Shown here in pieces: positions 7,886-17,076 of a stretch of 64,000 nucleotides of DNA. A program made the translations under genes and the position numbers. Each line of letters begins with the position of its first letter. The first letter of the stretch is position 1. This DNA is from Polyangium jinanense (GTDB lineage Bacteria; Myxococcota; Polyangia; Polyangiales; Polyangiaceae): the NCBI RefSeq assembly GCF_028435365.1, contig NZ_JAGTJJ010000004.1, positions 389,055-453,054 on the forward strand, given 5' to 3'. Under the pieces are notes generated by a model. That model saw nothing but the letters and a program-made list of their open reading frames with translations, was not told where the DNA came from and did no database searches.

Positions 7886-8584
7886 ATGCGCGCTGCACGA
7901 AAGCTCGATCCGCGTGACCTCGGTCGATTGCACGCCCGCCCCACGCCCGGCCCCCGCGACGACGCCCAGCGCGGCGACAGGCCGCTCGGCCTCGGCGACA
8001 AACGCGACGGGATCCTCTTCATCCCCTCGAGCTACGATCCCGCCCGCCCGACCCCGCTGATGCTCTGCCTGCACGGCGCCGGCGGCGAGGCCCGCCATCG
8101 CATCGACGCCATTCGCCCGGAAGCCGAGCGCGACGGCGTCATCCTCGTCGCGCCCGATTCGTTTGGCTCGACGTGGGACCTGCTCCGCGGCGGATACGGC
8201 TCGGACGTCGCCCGCATCGATCGCGCGCTCACCGCCGCCTTTGATTGCCTCGCCGTGGACCCCACGCGGATAGCGATCGAGGGGTTTTCCGATGGGGCCT
8301 CGTATGCCCTCTCCCTCGGCCTCACGAATGGCGACCTCTTCCGATTCGTCTTCGCGTTTTCCCCCGGATTCATGCGGCCGCTCACGCAGGTGGGGGCGCC
8401 CGAGGTCTTCATCAGCCACGGCGTGAACGACCCCGTCCTCCCCGTTCGATGCAGCCGGAACATCGTCCCCTCTCTCGAAGCCGCGGGATATCACGTGACG
8501 TACCGCGAATTCGACGGGGACCATTACGTGCCCCAGGGCATGCTCCGGGAGGCGATGGATATCCTCCAGGGCGCGACGACGTGA
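7886..8584 (+). CDS. Alpha/beta hydrolase, phospholipase/carboxylesterase type
   Basis: A 232-residue cytoplasmic serine hydrolase. Oxyanion motif LHGAGG at 62-67; nucleophile elbow GFSDGAS with S135; Asp about 182 in GVNDPVLP; His about 213 in DGDHYVP. This order and the small size match the esterase/phospholipase group of Pfam Abhydrolase_2 and dienelactone-hydrolase-like proteins. ATG at 7886 follows the purine-rich GGGGAGA ribosome site at 7874-7880. It is divergent from the radical SAM operon and its stop directly abuts that of the next, convergent gene. The substrate is unknown. Confidence 0.9.
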   Translation: MRAARKLDPRDLGRLHARPTPGPRDDAQRGDRPLGLGDKRDGILFIPSSYDPARPTPLMLCLHGAGGEARHRIDAIRPEAERDGVILVAPDSFGSTWDLLRGGYGSDVARIDRALTAAFDCLAVDPTRIAIEGFSDGASYALSLGLTNGDLFRFVFAFSPGFMRPLTQVGAPEVFISHGVNDPVLPVRCSRNIVPSLEAAGYHVTYREFDGDHYVPQGMLREAMDILQGATT

Positions 8585-8965
8585 TCAGTGCCGCCTGCGG
8601 TTCGTCTCGAACCCGCCGACCATGATGGCGTGGTCGAGCGGCTCGGGACGGCCGAACGTCTCGTTGCGCGCCTTGTCCGCGCAAGGGCCGCAGAGCAGCA
8701 CCTTGCCCACGTCGACCGCTTCGTACAGGCGAACCTCCCCGAGCACCGCGCAGGCATAACAAGCGCCCACGCCGCGGACCGCTCCGCTCCGCCGGGAGGC
8801 GAGCGTGGGGAGAGAATGGCGCTCGGCAGGCGCACGCCGCCTCACCATCTCCACGGGCGCACGCTCGGGCATCGGCGCGACGCGAGCTTTCCCGCTCGGA
8901 CCGATCTTCACGAGTTTCCGCGCCTTGCCTTCTCCGGCGGCGCTCGTGGGTGCGTGCCGCTTCAT
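8585..8965 (-). CDS. Small zinc-ribbon-like hypothetical protein
   Basis: A 126-residue protein, basic N-terminal half (many Arg/Lys, disordered), then two CxxC pairs: CYAC near residue 74 and CGPC near 98, spaced as in a treble-clef or zinc ribbon. No recognised enzyme motif. The arrangement suggests a metal-stabilised nucleic-acid or protein binding module. Its stop codon begins on the base next to the convergent esterase stop, so no terminator fits between the two. Function unknown. Confidence 0.6.
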   Translation of the reverse strand: MKRHAPTSAAGEGKARKLVKIGPSGKARVAPMPERAPVEMVRRRAPAERHSLPTLASRRSGAVRGVGACYACAVLGEVRLYEAVDVGKVLLCGPCADKARNETFGRPEPLDHAIMVGGFETNRRRH

Positions 8966-9052
8966 CCGTTCCTCGAAACGGATATACAGAATCCTCCGGG
9001 GCCTGTCCAGACCGGACGCCCCGGAGGCTCCTTCACGCGCGCGGCGCGTGGG

Positions 9053-10102
9053 CTAGCGATTCGTAAAGGCTTGCGTCGACGCCTTTCGCTTCCGGGCCAC
9101 GCGCCTCCGTCGCGCGAACGTCGCGGCGGCGAGCACGAGCGAGCCGAGGAGCAGCGGAGACGCGCTGCCACTGCCTCCGGCCGTGAGCGCACAGCCGCCG
9201 CCGTCGCTCCCGTCGCACTGCGACTCGCCCCATACGGCGTCCTTCTTCGCGAGGTAGTTCGAGCAGGCAGAACCCTCGCCGTCGCTGGTCGTCGCGAGCA
9301 TTGCGTTGATCGCGTCCTGCTTCGAGATCTTGGGCACGTCGAACCCGCAGACGACCTCCGCGGTTCCATTCGCGTCGAGCCGCACCGCCAGGCCGGCGCC
9401 TTGCTCGTGGATCGGGACGAGCACCGGGGCACCGACGGTGTTGCCTGCATTCGAAACGTTGGTGAGCGTGTCGCCCACCATGGCGACGGAGGCATCGCCG
9501 TGAAGGACGTCAACCTTCACCGTGGCCGTTCCCCCCGACGTGACGGCAGTCACGGTCGCCTCGGCCACGGCGACGTTCCCCACGCCGGTATTGTTGCAGA
9601 AGCAGGCGTCGGCCTTGGACTCGAAGCAATACTCCGGCTGGATCCGAGCCGCCTCCGCCGCCGTGAGCCCCGCCCGATCGAGCCAGGCGCGGAGCGCGGC
9701 GTCTCCCTCGATCTCGCGAATGAACGCGTTGTTCGCCGTCCTTGCCACGCGCGCGACGAGATCGGTCTCGCCCGTCGACTCGATGAGGTACGCCATCGCG
9801 CAACGCGTCCCGAACGCGTCGACGAAATAGGGCATCCGGATCCCAGGGAAATCGAGGTTCCGCGGGAAACGCCCGGTGCGGGCATAACGCTGGAGCTCGG
9901 CGATCAAGCCCGCGCGCGCCGCGCGTTGCTCGGGCGAAAGGTGGCTCGTATCACGGGCGCGCAGCTCGGCGAGGACCGTGCGGAAATGGGCGACGAGGCG
10001 CGTTTTCTCCCTGGCGAGCGGGGAGCGCCCGTGGCGCAGAGTGGCACGCCGTCGGGCAGCAGGAGACGAGCGACGAGACTTGGACGTCAAAGCAAAGATC
10101 AT
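9053..10102 (-). CDS. Hypothetical secreted protein with MYXO-CTERM-like tail
   Basis: A 349-residue protein. The N-terminus is basic with no classical signal (an internal start is possible). Residues 60-165 contain a conserved-looking helical part (YFVDAFGTRCAMAYLIESTGETDLVARVA, NNAFIREI). Residues 165-280 look like beta structure with paired cysteines (YCFESKADACFCNN). The end has GGGCALTAGGSGSAS, a hydrophobic stretch LLLGSLVLAAATF and an Arg cluster RRRRVARKRK, the three-part layout of myxobacterial C-terminal sorting tails with an invariant Cys. This suggests cell-surface anchoring. The run of residues after the Arg cluster is longer than usual. Catalytic role not recognised. Confidence 0.68.
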   Translation of the reverse strand: MIFALTSKSRRSSPAARRRATLRHGRSPLAREKTRLVAHFRTVLAELRARDTSHLSPEQRAARAGLIAELQRYARTGRFPRNLDFPGIRMPYFVDAFGTRCAMAYLIESTGETDLVARVARTANNAFIREIEGDAALRAWLDRAGLTAAEAARIQPEYCFESKADACFCNNTGVGNVAVAEATVTAVTSGGTATVKVDVLHGDASVAMVGDTLTNVSNAGNTVGAPVLVPIHEQGAGLAVRLDANGTAEVVCGFDVPKISKQDAINAMLATTSDGEGSACSNYLAKKDAVWGESQCDGSDGGGCALTAGGSGSASPLLLGSLVLAAATFARRRRVARKRKASTQAFTNR

Positions 10103-10157
10103 TCTGGCTCCTTCGGGGCGCCCATCCGCGCCCCGGCAATCCCGATCCTAGCAGGAG

Positions 10158-10544
10158 TCATGCCGTCGCGAAGAGGGCGTTCAACGCAATGGCGAGCCAG
10201 CCGGCGAGCAGCATGAGGCCGCCGAGGGGCGTGACCGCGCCGAGCACGCGACGACCGGTCAGCGTCATGACGTAAAGACTGCCTGAAAATAGAAAAATCC
10301 CGCCGAGGAAGAACCAGGGCGCGAGGGCGCTGCCCTCCTTCGTCGGCGTGGGGTGCAATGCCGTCAGGCCTATCGCAAGGGCGTGGAGCAGGTGGTATTG
10401 GGATCCGGTCTGCCACCAGCCGAGGCGCTGCTCGGCGTCCGGGAACTGCGTGACCCATTTCTTGAGGCCGTGCGCCCCGAACGCGCCGAGCGCGACCCCG
10501 AGGAAGCCGACCACGCCGGCGAGCAGGAGGGAAAAACGTTCCAT
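10158..10544 (-). CDS. DUF423 family membrane protein
   Basis: A 128-residue integral membrane protein with four hydrophobic helices. The start MERFSLLLAGVVGFLGVALGAFGAHGLKK contains the family hallmark GAFGAHGL, and WWQTGSQYHLLHALA follows, as in YgdD/YwdK proteins. The role of this family is not established. The gene is divergent from the lipoprotein gene at 10642, leaving 97 bases for both promoters. Confidence 0.9.
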   Translation of the reverse strand: MERFSLLLAGVVGFLGVALGAFGAHGLKKWVTQFPDAEQRLGWWQTGSQYHLLHALAIGLTALHPTPTKEGSALAPWFFLGGIFLFSGSLYVMTLTGRRVLGAVTPLGGLMLLAGWLAIALNALFATA

Positions 10545-10641
10545 GCGTGGAGCGTGACGCGCGCACAGCGTTCGTGCACGAACCCGGAAGCACGAAAGTA
10601 CCTGGGACGGAGCCCGGTTGTCGCGGTATGTTGCCTGCCCG

Positions 10642-12420
10642 ATGAAATTCCGTGCCGCGGTCCCCTTCGCCCTCGCCCTCGCGCTCTCTGCCTGCTCGAT
10701 GAGCGCTCCGCCGTGCCTCACCGGCGCGGTCCCCCAGGTTGGCCGTCCCGTCCCCGACGAGATGTTCGCCCTGATGCGGCGCGAGCGGGAACGAGCCGAG
10801 CGCGCCTCGCCGCTCGTCCGAGCCCATATCCTCGAAACGATCCCCCGGCTTTTCCCCGACGTCAGTGATCTCCTGCTCGCGCCGCCTTGCGACGAAGAGC
10901 TCGAAGCGGAGAGCGCGGCGGCGTTCGACGAAAAACCCCTCCACTTCACACGCTTGCTCGTCGCGCGCATCCGCACCGTGCACGACGCGGAGATCCTCAT
11001 GGCGCTCGTCAAGCGGGACGAGGCGAGCATCACGGAGTACGAGCTCGGCCCGGACGAACCCGGGCCACGTCCGCCCAAATCCTTCGTCCGATATCTCGCG
11101 CTCGCCAGCATTCCCGCGTTCTGGGTGGTCAGCAATGTCCCCGAGGGCGGGCGGCTCCTTCTCGATCGGGTGCGCAAGAGCAAGGACGCGCGCGAGCAGC
11201 TCCTCTTGCACGACGCGACCTCCGCCATCTATGAGCATATGCTCTGGGGACATCCCGAGCGCGCGGTGGGCGACAAGGGGCCGGCGATCCTCCGCGGCTC
11301 GCTCCCCGAAATCAAGCGGAGGCTCGCAGGGCCCGCGGACGCGGCCTCGCTGGAGCTCGTGCTCCTGCAGATCAACGATCTGGGCACGTACGGCGTGCGT
11401 TTTGGCCTGGAGCGGGAGGCGCGGGCGCTCGTGAACGAGATCCTCGCGGCGAAAGGCGAGGTCCCGCTGACGCAGGGCACTCCGGGCGCGGCGCGGGACC
11501 TCGCGGAGGTGGCGCGCGGGGCGCTCTTCGATCTCGATACCCCGCAGAAATCGGTCAGCGGGGTGGAGCTCCCGCGGCCGCGACGAGATCGAATGTATGC
11601 CCAGGAGGAATTGCTTTACATGGAGCCTGGGAGCGGAAAGGTCCCGGAGGCCGCCGCGCTCGCCCGCGTGCGCGAGCTCGACCAGGAGCTCGAAACGCTG
11701 CGCTTCAATGCGCCCCGCTGCTACGTGCTCAACGAGCTCGGCCGATGGCTGCCGCCCGCCGAGGCGTCACGACGCTTCGACGCGTTCATCGCGCCGATCT
11801 TCGACGGAGAGCGCATCCGCCTCGACACCGAGTCCGTTTGCCGCATGGATGTCGCGCTGGGCCTCGACGGCGTGGACGAGGCGCGGCGCGTAAAGCTCCT
11901 TGAAAAGCTTCTCACGGCGAAGCCCGAGCAGGTCAGCCCGCGTGACCGGAGCCGCGACGAACATCATCCGGCGATTGCCTACCCTGCGGACGAGCAGCCC
12001 TTGTGGTCGGTCGTGGCGCGCGCCCTCCTGGTTCATCCGGGATGGATCGAGCGGCACGCCGGGGTGCGCGCCTGGCTCGAACAGCAGGCCCTCGCGCCGA
12101 TTCCGATCGATTCTGCGACGGCGGAGGTGTGGAAGTACTTTCAGCCCTCGTTCGAGCGTGTGATCACGTTCCACGCCTCGGGCGCGCCCGGCGCGTCGAT
12201 GGATACGGCGCGCGCGATTTTGCGCGGCTACATGCAGCCCGACCCGCCGGATCGGAAGAAGGTCGCGCACATCTACTTCCTCGAGGTGTCGAGAGCCCGA
12301 ACGCGCGCGCTCGGCGAATACGGCAAGCTCGTCGGGCTCGTCCCGGAGATCACGGCGTACCTCGAAGAACGAAAAACGGAGCGCGCCGCGGCGATCGCGC
12401 TCCATATGCTGAACCTCTAG
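10642..12420 (+). CDS. Large hypothetical lipoprotein
   Basis: A 592-residue protein with a clear lipoprotein signal: MKFRAAVPFALALALSAC, lipobox ending at C18. The rest is soluble, rich in charged helices, with no repeated domain or catalytic motif that I recognise. The ATG at 10642 gives the signal peptide exactly at the N-terminus; an earlier frame start at 10618 would not. It precedes a cupin gene on the same strand by 49 bases. Likely anchored in the outer or inner membrane; function unknown. Confidence 0.75.
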   Translation: MKFRAAVPFALALALSACSMSAPPCLTGAVPQVGRPVPDEMFALMRRERERAERASPLVRAHILETIPRLFPDVSDLLLAPPCDEELEAESAAAFDEKPLHFTRLLVARIRTVHDAEILMALVKRDEASITEYELGPDEPGPRPPKSFVRYLALASIPAFWVVSNVPEGGRLLLDRVRKSKDAREQLLLHDATSAIYEHMLWGHPERAVGDKGPAILRGSLPEIKRRLAGPADAASLELVLLQINDLGTYGVRFGLEREARALVNEILAAKGEVPLTQGTPGAARDLAEVARGALFDLDTPQKSVSGVELPRPRRDRMYAQEELLYMEPGSGKVPEAAALARVRELDQELETLRFNAPRCYVLNELGRWLPPAEASRRFDAFIAPIFDGERIRLDTESVCRMDVALGLDGVDEARRVKLLEKLLTAKPEQVSPRDRSRDEHHPAIAYPADEQPLWSVVARALLVHPGWIERHAGVRAWLEQQALAPIPIDSATAEVWKYFQPSFERVITFHASGAPGASMDTARAILRGYMQPDPPDRKKVAHIYFLEVSRARTRALGEYGKLVGLVPEITAYLEERKTERAAAIALHMLNL

Positions 12421-12469
12421 CGGTGGCCGGCGAACGACGGTAGCATCGCGCCCAGGGAGGAGCCCTCGC

Positions 12470-12844
12470 ATGACCGACCGCGACAAGTACAACATCAACC
12501 TCGACGTGAAGTTCCAGCACCTCGAGCGCATCGACGTCCCCTCCGTCGTCGCCGCGTGCACCGAGAAATGGCAAAACCGGACGCTCACGCAGGTCAATGG
12601 CAGCGTGGTGCGGCTCGGGGTCGTGGAGGGCGATTTCCATTGGCACAAGCACGACGAGGACGACGAGTTCTTTTTCGTCCTCGAAGGCAAGCTGCTCATC
12701 GACCTGGAGGATCGGACGATCGAGCTCGGGCCGCAGCAGGGCGCGACGATCACGAAAGGGGTGATGCATCGGCCGAGGGCCCCGGGGAGGACCGTCATGC
12801 TCATGGTCGAGACGACGGCCATTCAGCCCACGGGAGATCCGTGA
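12470..12844 (+). CDS. Cupin-domain protein
   Basis: A 124-residue single-domain cupin. Motif 1 is FHWHKHDEDDEFFFVLEG (metal ligands His, His, Glu) near residues 58-76 and motif 2 is GPQQGATITKGVMHRPRAP near 92-110 (third His). This is the small stand-alone cupin type with unknown substrate, seen as isomerases, dioxygenases or binding proteins. The AGGAGG-like site GGGAGGAGCCC precedes the ATG. Its stop overlaps the next gene start by GTGA, so the DUF255 lipoprotein is translationally coupled. Confidence 0.88.
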   Translation: MTDRDKYNINLDVKFQHLERIDVPSVVAACTEKWQNRTLTQVNGSVVRLGVVEGDFHWHKHDEDDEFFFVLEGKLLIDLEDRTIELGPQQGATITKGVMHRPRAPGRTVMLMVETTAIQPTGDP

Positions 12845-14526
12845 AGGATCCGCGGCGCGGGGCCGCGCGTACGTGGGGCGTGAGGCGACGTCTTTTGCTT
12901 CCTGCCCTCGTGCTCGTCCTCGGCTGCAGCGCCGCGCCCAAAGCGCCCCCCGCCGCCTCGCGCGGGCTCGTGCGCGAGGGGACGCCGGACGCGGTGAACC
13001 TCGCGCTCGCGCGGGCGAAGGAGAAGAAGCAGTTCTTCACGTGGCAATCGTTCTCGCCGGAGACCTTCGCGCGCGCCCGCGCCGAGCGGAAATTCATTCT
13101 CCTCGACGGCGCGGCCTCGTGGTGTCACTGGTGCCACGTGATGGACGAGACGACGTACCTCGACGAACGCGTGGGCCGCCTCCTTCACGAAAAATTCGTC
13201 GCCATTCGCGTGGACATCGACGAGCGCCCGGACATCGGCGAACGGTATGCCGACTGGGGCTGGCCGGCGACGATCCTGCTCTCGCCCGACGCCGAGGAGA
13301 TCGGCAAATATCGCGGATACCTGCCGCCGGACGAGCTCTTGCCCATCCTCGAAGCGATCGCCCAGGCGGACGCGGAGAGCGGGGAGAAGTCGCCGGATCC
13401 GGCGCGAATCGTCCCCGCGCCCGAGGCGCTTCCGTGGATCGCCGCGCGGGTCTCGATCGACATGGACCGGTATTTCGACCGAGAACAGGGGAGCTGGGGT
13501 GATTTTCAGAAGTCGCCGCTCGGCGCGAACGTGCAGTTCGAGCTTCGGCGCGCGGCGCACGGGGACGCGCTCGCGCTTCGGCGCGCCGTGTTCACGCTGG
13601 AAAAACAGCGCGCGATCCTCGATCCGGTCTGGGGCGGCATCTACCAGTATTCCGCGGGATCGACCTGGACCGAGCCCCATTACGAGAAATTGATGCCCTA
13701 CCAGGCGGCGAACCTCGAAGCGTACGCCGCCGCGCACAAGGCCGCGGGCCGCAAGGATCTGCTCGAGGACGCACGCGGGATCGCGCGGTACCTCTCGACC
13801 TTCCTGTCGAATGCCGAGGGCGGTTTCCTCGTGAGCCAGGACGCGGACGTGGGCGCGCACGAGGAGGGAAAACCGTTCATCGACGGGGACGTGTACTATC
13901 GTCTCGACGACGCCGGGCGGCGCAAGCTGGGGATTCCGCGGATCGACGAGCACGTGTATGCCTACGAGAATGGGCTCGCCATTGCGGCGATGTGCACCCT
14001 GTTCGAGGCGTCGGGCGACAAGGACGCCCTTGCACGGGCGGAGCGGGCCGCGGCCCTGGTGATGGCGAGCCACGTGGGGCAAGGCGGCGCGGTCGAGCAC
14101 GACGCGAAGAACCGTTCGCCGGTTCATTATCTCGCGGACGCCGCGGGGTTTGGCCGGGCGCTTGTACGGCTCTTCGAGGTCACGCAAAACGCGACCTACC
14201 GTGACACCGCGCTCCGGATCGCAGAGACGATGGAGAAAACACTGCTCGACGAGGCGACGGGGGCATATTTCGCGCACACGAAGGATCCTTCGGCGGTCGG
14301 CGTGTTCGCGCGGCGCGAGCGGCCGTTCGTGAGCAACACGCAGGCCGCGCGGTTCCTCGCGGGGCTCGGACGGATCACGGGAGATCAAGCGTTTTTCACG
14401 CGCGCCAAGAGGACACTCGTGGCCATCGGGAGCCCGCGCGGTGTGGCGGAGCAGGGCCGGATGGTCGGGGAGTTCTTGCTCGCGCTCGACGAGGCGGGCG
14501 TTTTTCCTTGGCCGGGTGCGCGCTGA
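12841..14526 (+). CDS. Thioredoxin-like DUF255 (YyaL/SSP411-type) lipoprotein
   Basis: A 561-residue protein. The GTG at 12841 lies in the GTGA overlap with the cupin stop. Lipobox LVLVLGC at C29. The thioredoxin-like DUF255 domain starts near residue 75 with KFILLDGAASWCHWCHVMDETTY (two CxxC-like Cys) and continues with WGWPATILLSPDAEE. The C-terminal two-thirds is an (alpha/alpha)6 barrel-like part (YENGLAIAAMCTLFEAS, RFLAGLGRITGD). Usual members are cytosolic; the lipidated form suggests a periplasmic redox role. The substrate is not known for the family. Confidence 0.87.
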   Translation: MKDPRRGAARTWGVRRRLLLPALVLVLGCSAAPKAPPAASRGLVREGTPDAVNLALARAKEKKQFFTWQSFSPETFARARAERKFILLDGAASWCHWCHVMDETTYLDERVGRLLHEKFVAIRVDIDERPDIGERYADWGWPATILLSPDAEEIGKYRGYLPPDELLPILEAIAQADAESGEKSPDPARIVPAPEALPWIAARVSIDMDRYFDREQGSWGDFQKSPLGANVQFELRRAAHGDALALRRAVFTLEKQRAILDPVWGGIYQYSAGSTWTEPHYEKLMPYQAANLEAYAAAHKAAGRKDLLEDARGIARYLSTFLSNAEGGFLVSQDADVGAHEEGKPFIDGDVYYRLDDAGRRKLGIPRIDEHVYAYENGLAIAAMCTLFEASGDKDALARAERAAALVMASHVGQGGAVEHDAKNRSPVHYLADAAGFGRALVRLFEVTQNATYRDTALRIAETMEKTLLDEATGAYFAHTKDPSAVGVFARRERPFVSNTQAARFLAGLGRITGDQAFFTRAKRTLVAIGSPRGVAEQGRMVGEFLLALDEAGVFPWPGAR

Positions 14527-14606
14527 AGAAAACGCGGAGCTTCAAGGGCTTGCGGGAACGAGCAGGCTCGTGGAACACTACGTCGCCACTTCGTGCAGGA
14601 GGACGC

Positions 14607-15218
14607 GTGAAGCCCTCGATACGATCCATACCCCTCGTGCTGATGCTCGGCGCCCTTGGCTGCGCGAGCGCTCCCACGCCGCCGGTGGCCGCTTCCGTGC
14701 CGCCCGTGACCACGACGACGCAGGAACCCAAGGGCGCCGAGCCGCCCTCCGAACCGCCGCCTCCGCCGCCTGCATCCACGCCGAAGGTCTTCGGCTATCG
14801 GGATTTCCTCTCCATTGCAGGCGTGCGCGCCAGGGCCACGCTGGACGACGTCGAGGCGGCTTGGGGCAAGGGGGAACGGAAGAGCGACAAGATCCGGTAC
14901 AAGGACGGGCCCACGGTGTCGGTCATGCCCTCCGGAGGGCTGATGATCGATATCCACGTGGGCGCGGCGGACTGGGTGAAGCAGCACGCGGACGGGCCGC
15001 TGTCCATCTGGGGAAAAACCTGCGAGGAGGCCGCCGCGGCGCTCGATTTCACAGATTCGGTGGGCGCGTACACGACCTGCAAGCATTACGAGAAGGACCT
15101 GTTCCTCGACGTGACCTTGATGTGCAGCTCGGGTCGCGTGAGCACGATCGCCGTCGTGTGGTATCCGTTTTCCCCGGCAGACGCGGTCCATCCGCTGCCG
15201 CCGGATCATTGTCGCTGA
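14607..15218 (+). CDS. Hypothetical lipoprotein
   Basis: A 203-residue protein started at the GTG at 14607, preceded by an AGGAGG-type ribosome site at 14597-14602. The signal KPSIRSIPLVLMLGALGC ends in a lipobox Cys near 19; a Pro/Thr-rich linker runs to about 60. A globular domain follows with GVRARATLDDVEAAWGKGERKSDKIRY and a later Cys. It looks like a small exported domain of the kind found in many myxobacterial lipoproteins. Function unknown. It lies 80 bases after the DUF255 gene and four bases before the next gene. Confidence 0.68.
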   Translation: MKPSIRSIPLVLMLGALGCASAPTPPVAASVPPVTTTTQEPKGAEPPSEPPPPPPASTPKVFGYRDFLSIAGVRARATLDDVEAAWGKGERKSDKIRYKDGPTVSVMPSGGLMIDIHVGAADWVKQHADGPLSIWGKTCEEAAAALDFTDSVGAYTTCKHYEKDLFLDVTLMCSSGRVSTIAVVWYPFSPADAVHPLPPDHCR

Positions 15219-15222
15219 TCCC

Positions 15223-16098
15223 TTGAACAAGAAAGGCGCACACGATCTCCTCGCCGATGGTTCGATCGCGGCGGACGAACGCCTCGCACGGGTGATCGGC
15301 GCGGGGGGTATTCCCGCATCCGTGCTGCTGCGGTTTGCCTGCGATTGTGCCGCCCGGGCCCTGGACGGGGAGCGAGAAGCGCGGCGCGAGCCCGAGGCGT
15401 CGAGCTGCGAGGCGATCCGGCGGGTGCAGCAATGGATCGAAGGGTCATGGCCCTGGAAGCCGGCCCCGGAAGAGGACAAACCTTCCCCCAACGGTTTCTT
15501 CGGCAGCATTGCATTGGCCGACGCCATGCTGAAGCGGAATCTGGCCCCGGCGCGCGTGCTCGCAGACGTGGGCGCGGAGGCGCGCAGGGCCGTCGAGGCA
15601 TGGGATGCCCGCGCGCCAAGAGCCGCGGCCGAGGCGGCGGCCATCGTCGCGGAGGCGGCCGCCGAGATGGCCGCGGCCGAGGCCGACGCGGAGCACGAAT
15701 GGAAGGCCGAGGAAATGTGGACCGACGTCGAGCTCGATGCCGCCATGCAAGCGGCCGCTTCACGGGGACCGGGCGCGTGGGCCGCGAAATCGGAGCTGGA
15801 TGCCGGCGCGATTGCGACCCGGCTGGTTCAGCGACGACAAGCAGCGGCGAGCCGCGCCGCCATCGAGGTGTCTCGCCTCGCCGCGGTCCGCGCCGCCGAG
15901 GACGTGGCGGCCTCGATCCCCGAAGAAACGGCGCCCGGCGGCTTCACGTCGTGGCTTCGATCGCTGTGGACACCGCGGACTCCGCCCGCCGATTCCGCGG
16001 CAGCACGAACCCGCGCCGAGCAGGCGCACAGCGAGGAACATGCCTGGCAAATCGCGCACCTCAGCGCATTGCTCAGGCAGGACGATCCGGAATCGTGA
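15223..16098 (+). CDS. Ala-rich hypothetical protein, weak resemblance to Imm-5-like immunity domain
   Basis: A 291-residue soluble, very Ala-rich helical protein. TTG at 15223 is taken as start because it begins four bases after the previous stop, though no strong ribosome site is visible and a later GTG is possible. The segment VLLRFACDCAARALDGEREA followed by IRRVQQWIEGSW and then long Ala-rich helices resembles the putative immunity (Imm-5-like) domain. No toxin gene lies next to it. The similarity is to the overall pattern, not to a proven family member; coiled-coil composition alone could explain it. Confidence 0.5.
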   Translation: MNKKGAHDLLADGSIAADERLARVIGAGGIPASVLLRFACDCAARALDGEREARREPEASSCEAIRRVQQWIEGSWPWKPAPEEDKPSPNGFFGSIALADAMLKRNLAPARVLADVGAEARRAVEAWDARAPRAAAEAAAIVAEAAAEMAAAEADAEHEWKAEEMWTDVELDAAMQAAASRGPGAWAAKSELDAGAIATRLVQRRQAAASRAAIEVSRLAAVRAAEDVAASIPEETAPGGFTSWLRSLWTPRTPPADSAAARTRAEQAHSEEHAWQIAHLSALLRQDDPES

Positions 16099-16105
16099 AA
16101 TTGGC

Positions 16106-17059
16106 TCAGGGAACGAGCAGAAGCTTGCCGACGACCTTGCCGGCGCGGGACCGTACGTGCGCCTCCTCGGCCTGCGCGAGCGGGAACTTCGCCTCGATGA
16201 TGGCCTCGACCTCACCCTTCGCGAGTGCGGCGACGAGCGGCTCGAGGGCGGCGCGTGTGGGTTTGCCGAGGAGCGTCTTCGTCCGGCGCGAGAGCAAAAG
16301 CGAAGGGTAATCGGCGGGCCGAACGACCACGAGCCCGAGCAAGCCCGTCGCGGTCAAGAGCTTCCGGCACGCGGACGACGGATACACCGCCGAGCCCATG
16401 GCATTGAGCACGAGATCAAAGGGGCCGAGGCGAGCCGCGGCCTCGAACGGGTCGCCTGCATTGTAATCGATGGCCGTGGCGCCGAGCCGCGTGACGAGCG
16501 GTACGTTCCGCGCCGAGCACACGGCCGCCACGGTCGCGCCATACGAGCGGGCGAGCTGCAAAGCAAAAAGCCCGACGCCGCCCGAGCCTCCGAGCACGAG
16601 CACGCGCGCGCCGGGCTTCGCGGGGATATCGGCCTCCTCCAGCCAGCGCCAAGCCGTCACGCCGGCGACCGGAAGGCACGCGGCGTCGTCGAACGAGACC
16701 GACGTCGGCAGCTCGGCGCATTGATCGGGACGGATGATGACCTCGTCGGCATAACTGCCGCGCTGGTTGCGGGAGAAATCGGTGCCGCCGACGACGCGGT
16801 CGCCGAGCTTCGGCCCCTCGACAGCGCTCCCGACTTCGACGACCTCACCGGCGAAATCGATGCCGACGACGAGCGGCCCGGACGGGCCGATGATTCGCTG
16901 AGCCGTGCCGAGCGGGCCCCCTTCGCGCATTTTCCAATCGACGGGGTTGACGCCGATGGCCTGGACGCGGACGCGCAGCTCGTCCGGACGGAGCGGGCGT
17001 GAGGGCAGCTCGACGAGGCGTAGAGGTTCGCGGGACGAACGGGACGTCGCGACGATCAT
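16106..17059 (-). CDS. Zinc-independent quinone oxidoreductase (MDR family)
   Basis: A 317-residue medium-chain dehydrogenase/reductase. GroES-like N-terminal part (RVQAIGVNPVDWKMREGG, GIDFAGEVVEVGSAVEGPKLGDRV) then the Rossmann part with VLVLGGSGGVGLFALQLARSYGATV, the NADPH-binding GxGxxG variant. No structural-zinc Cys cluster, so it fits NADPH:quinone reductase or related enoyl reductases. ATG at 17059 has GGAGG 9-13 bases upstream; the TTG at 17080 overlaps the preceding stop (TTGA) and is the alternative start, which would add seven residues. Confidence 0.9.
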   Translation of the reverse strand: MIVATSRSSREPLRLVELPSRPLRPDELRVRVQAIGVNPVDWKMREGGPLGTAQRIIGPSGPLVVGIDFAGEVVEVGSAVEGPKLGDRVVGGTDFSRNQRGSYADEVIIRPDQCAELPTSVSFDDAACLPVAGVTAWRWLEEADIPAKPGARVLVLGGSGGVGLFALQLARSYGATVAAVCSARNVPLVTRLGATAIDYNAGDPFEAAARLGPFDLVLNAMGSAVYPSSACRKLLTATGLLGLVVVRPADYPSLLLSRRTKTLLGKPTRAALEPLVAALAKGEVEAIIEAKFPLAQAEEAHVRSRAGKVVGKLLLVP

Positions 17060-17076
17060 CGCCACGCGCCTCCGCG

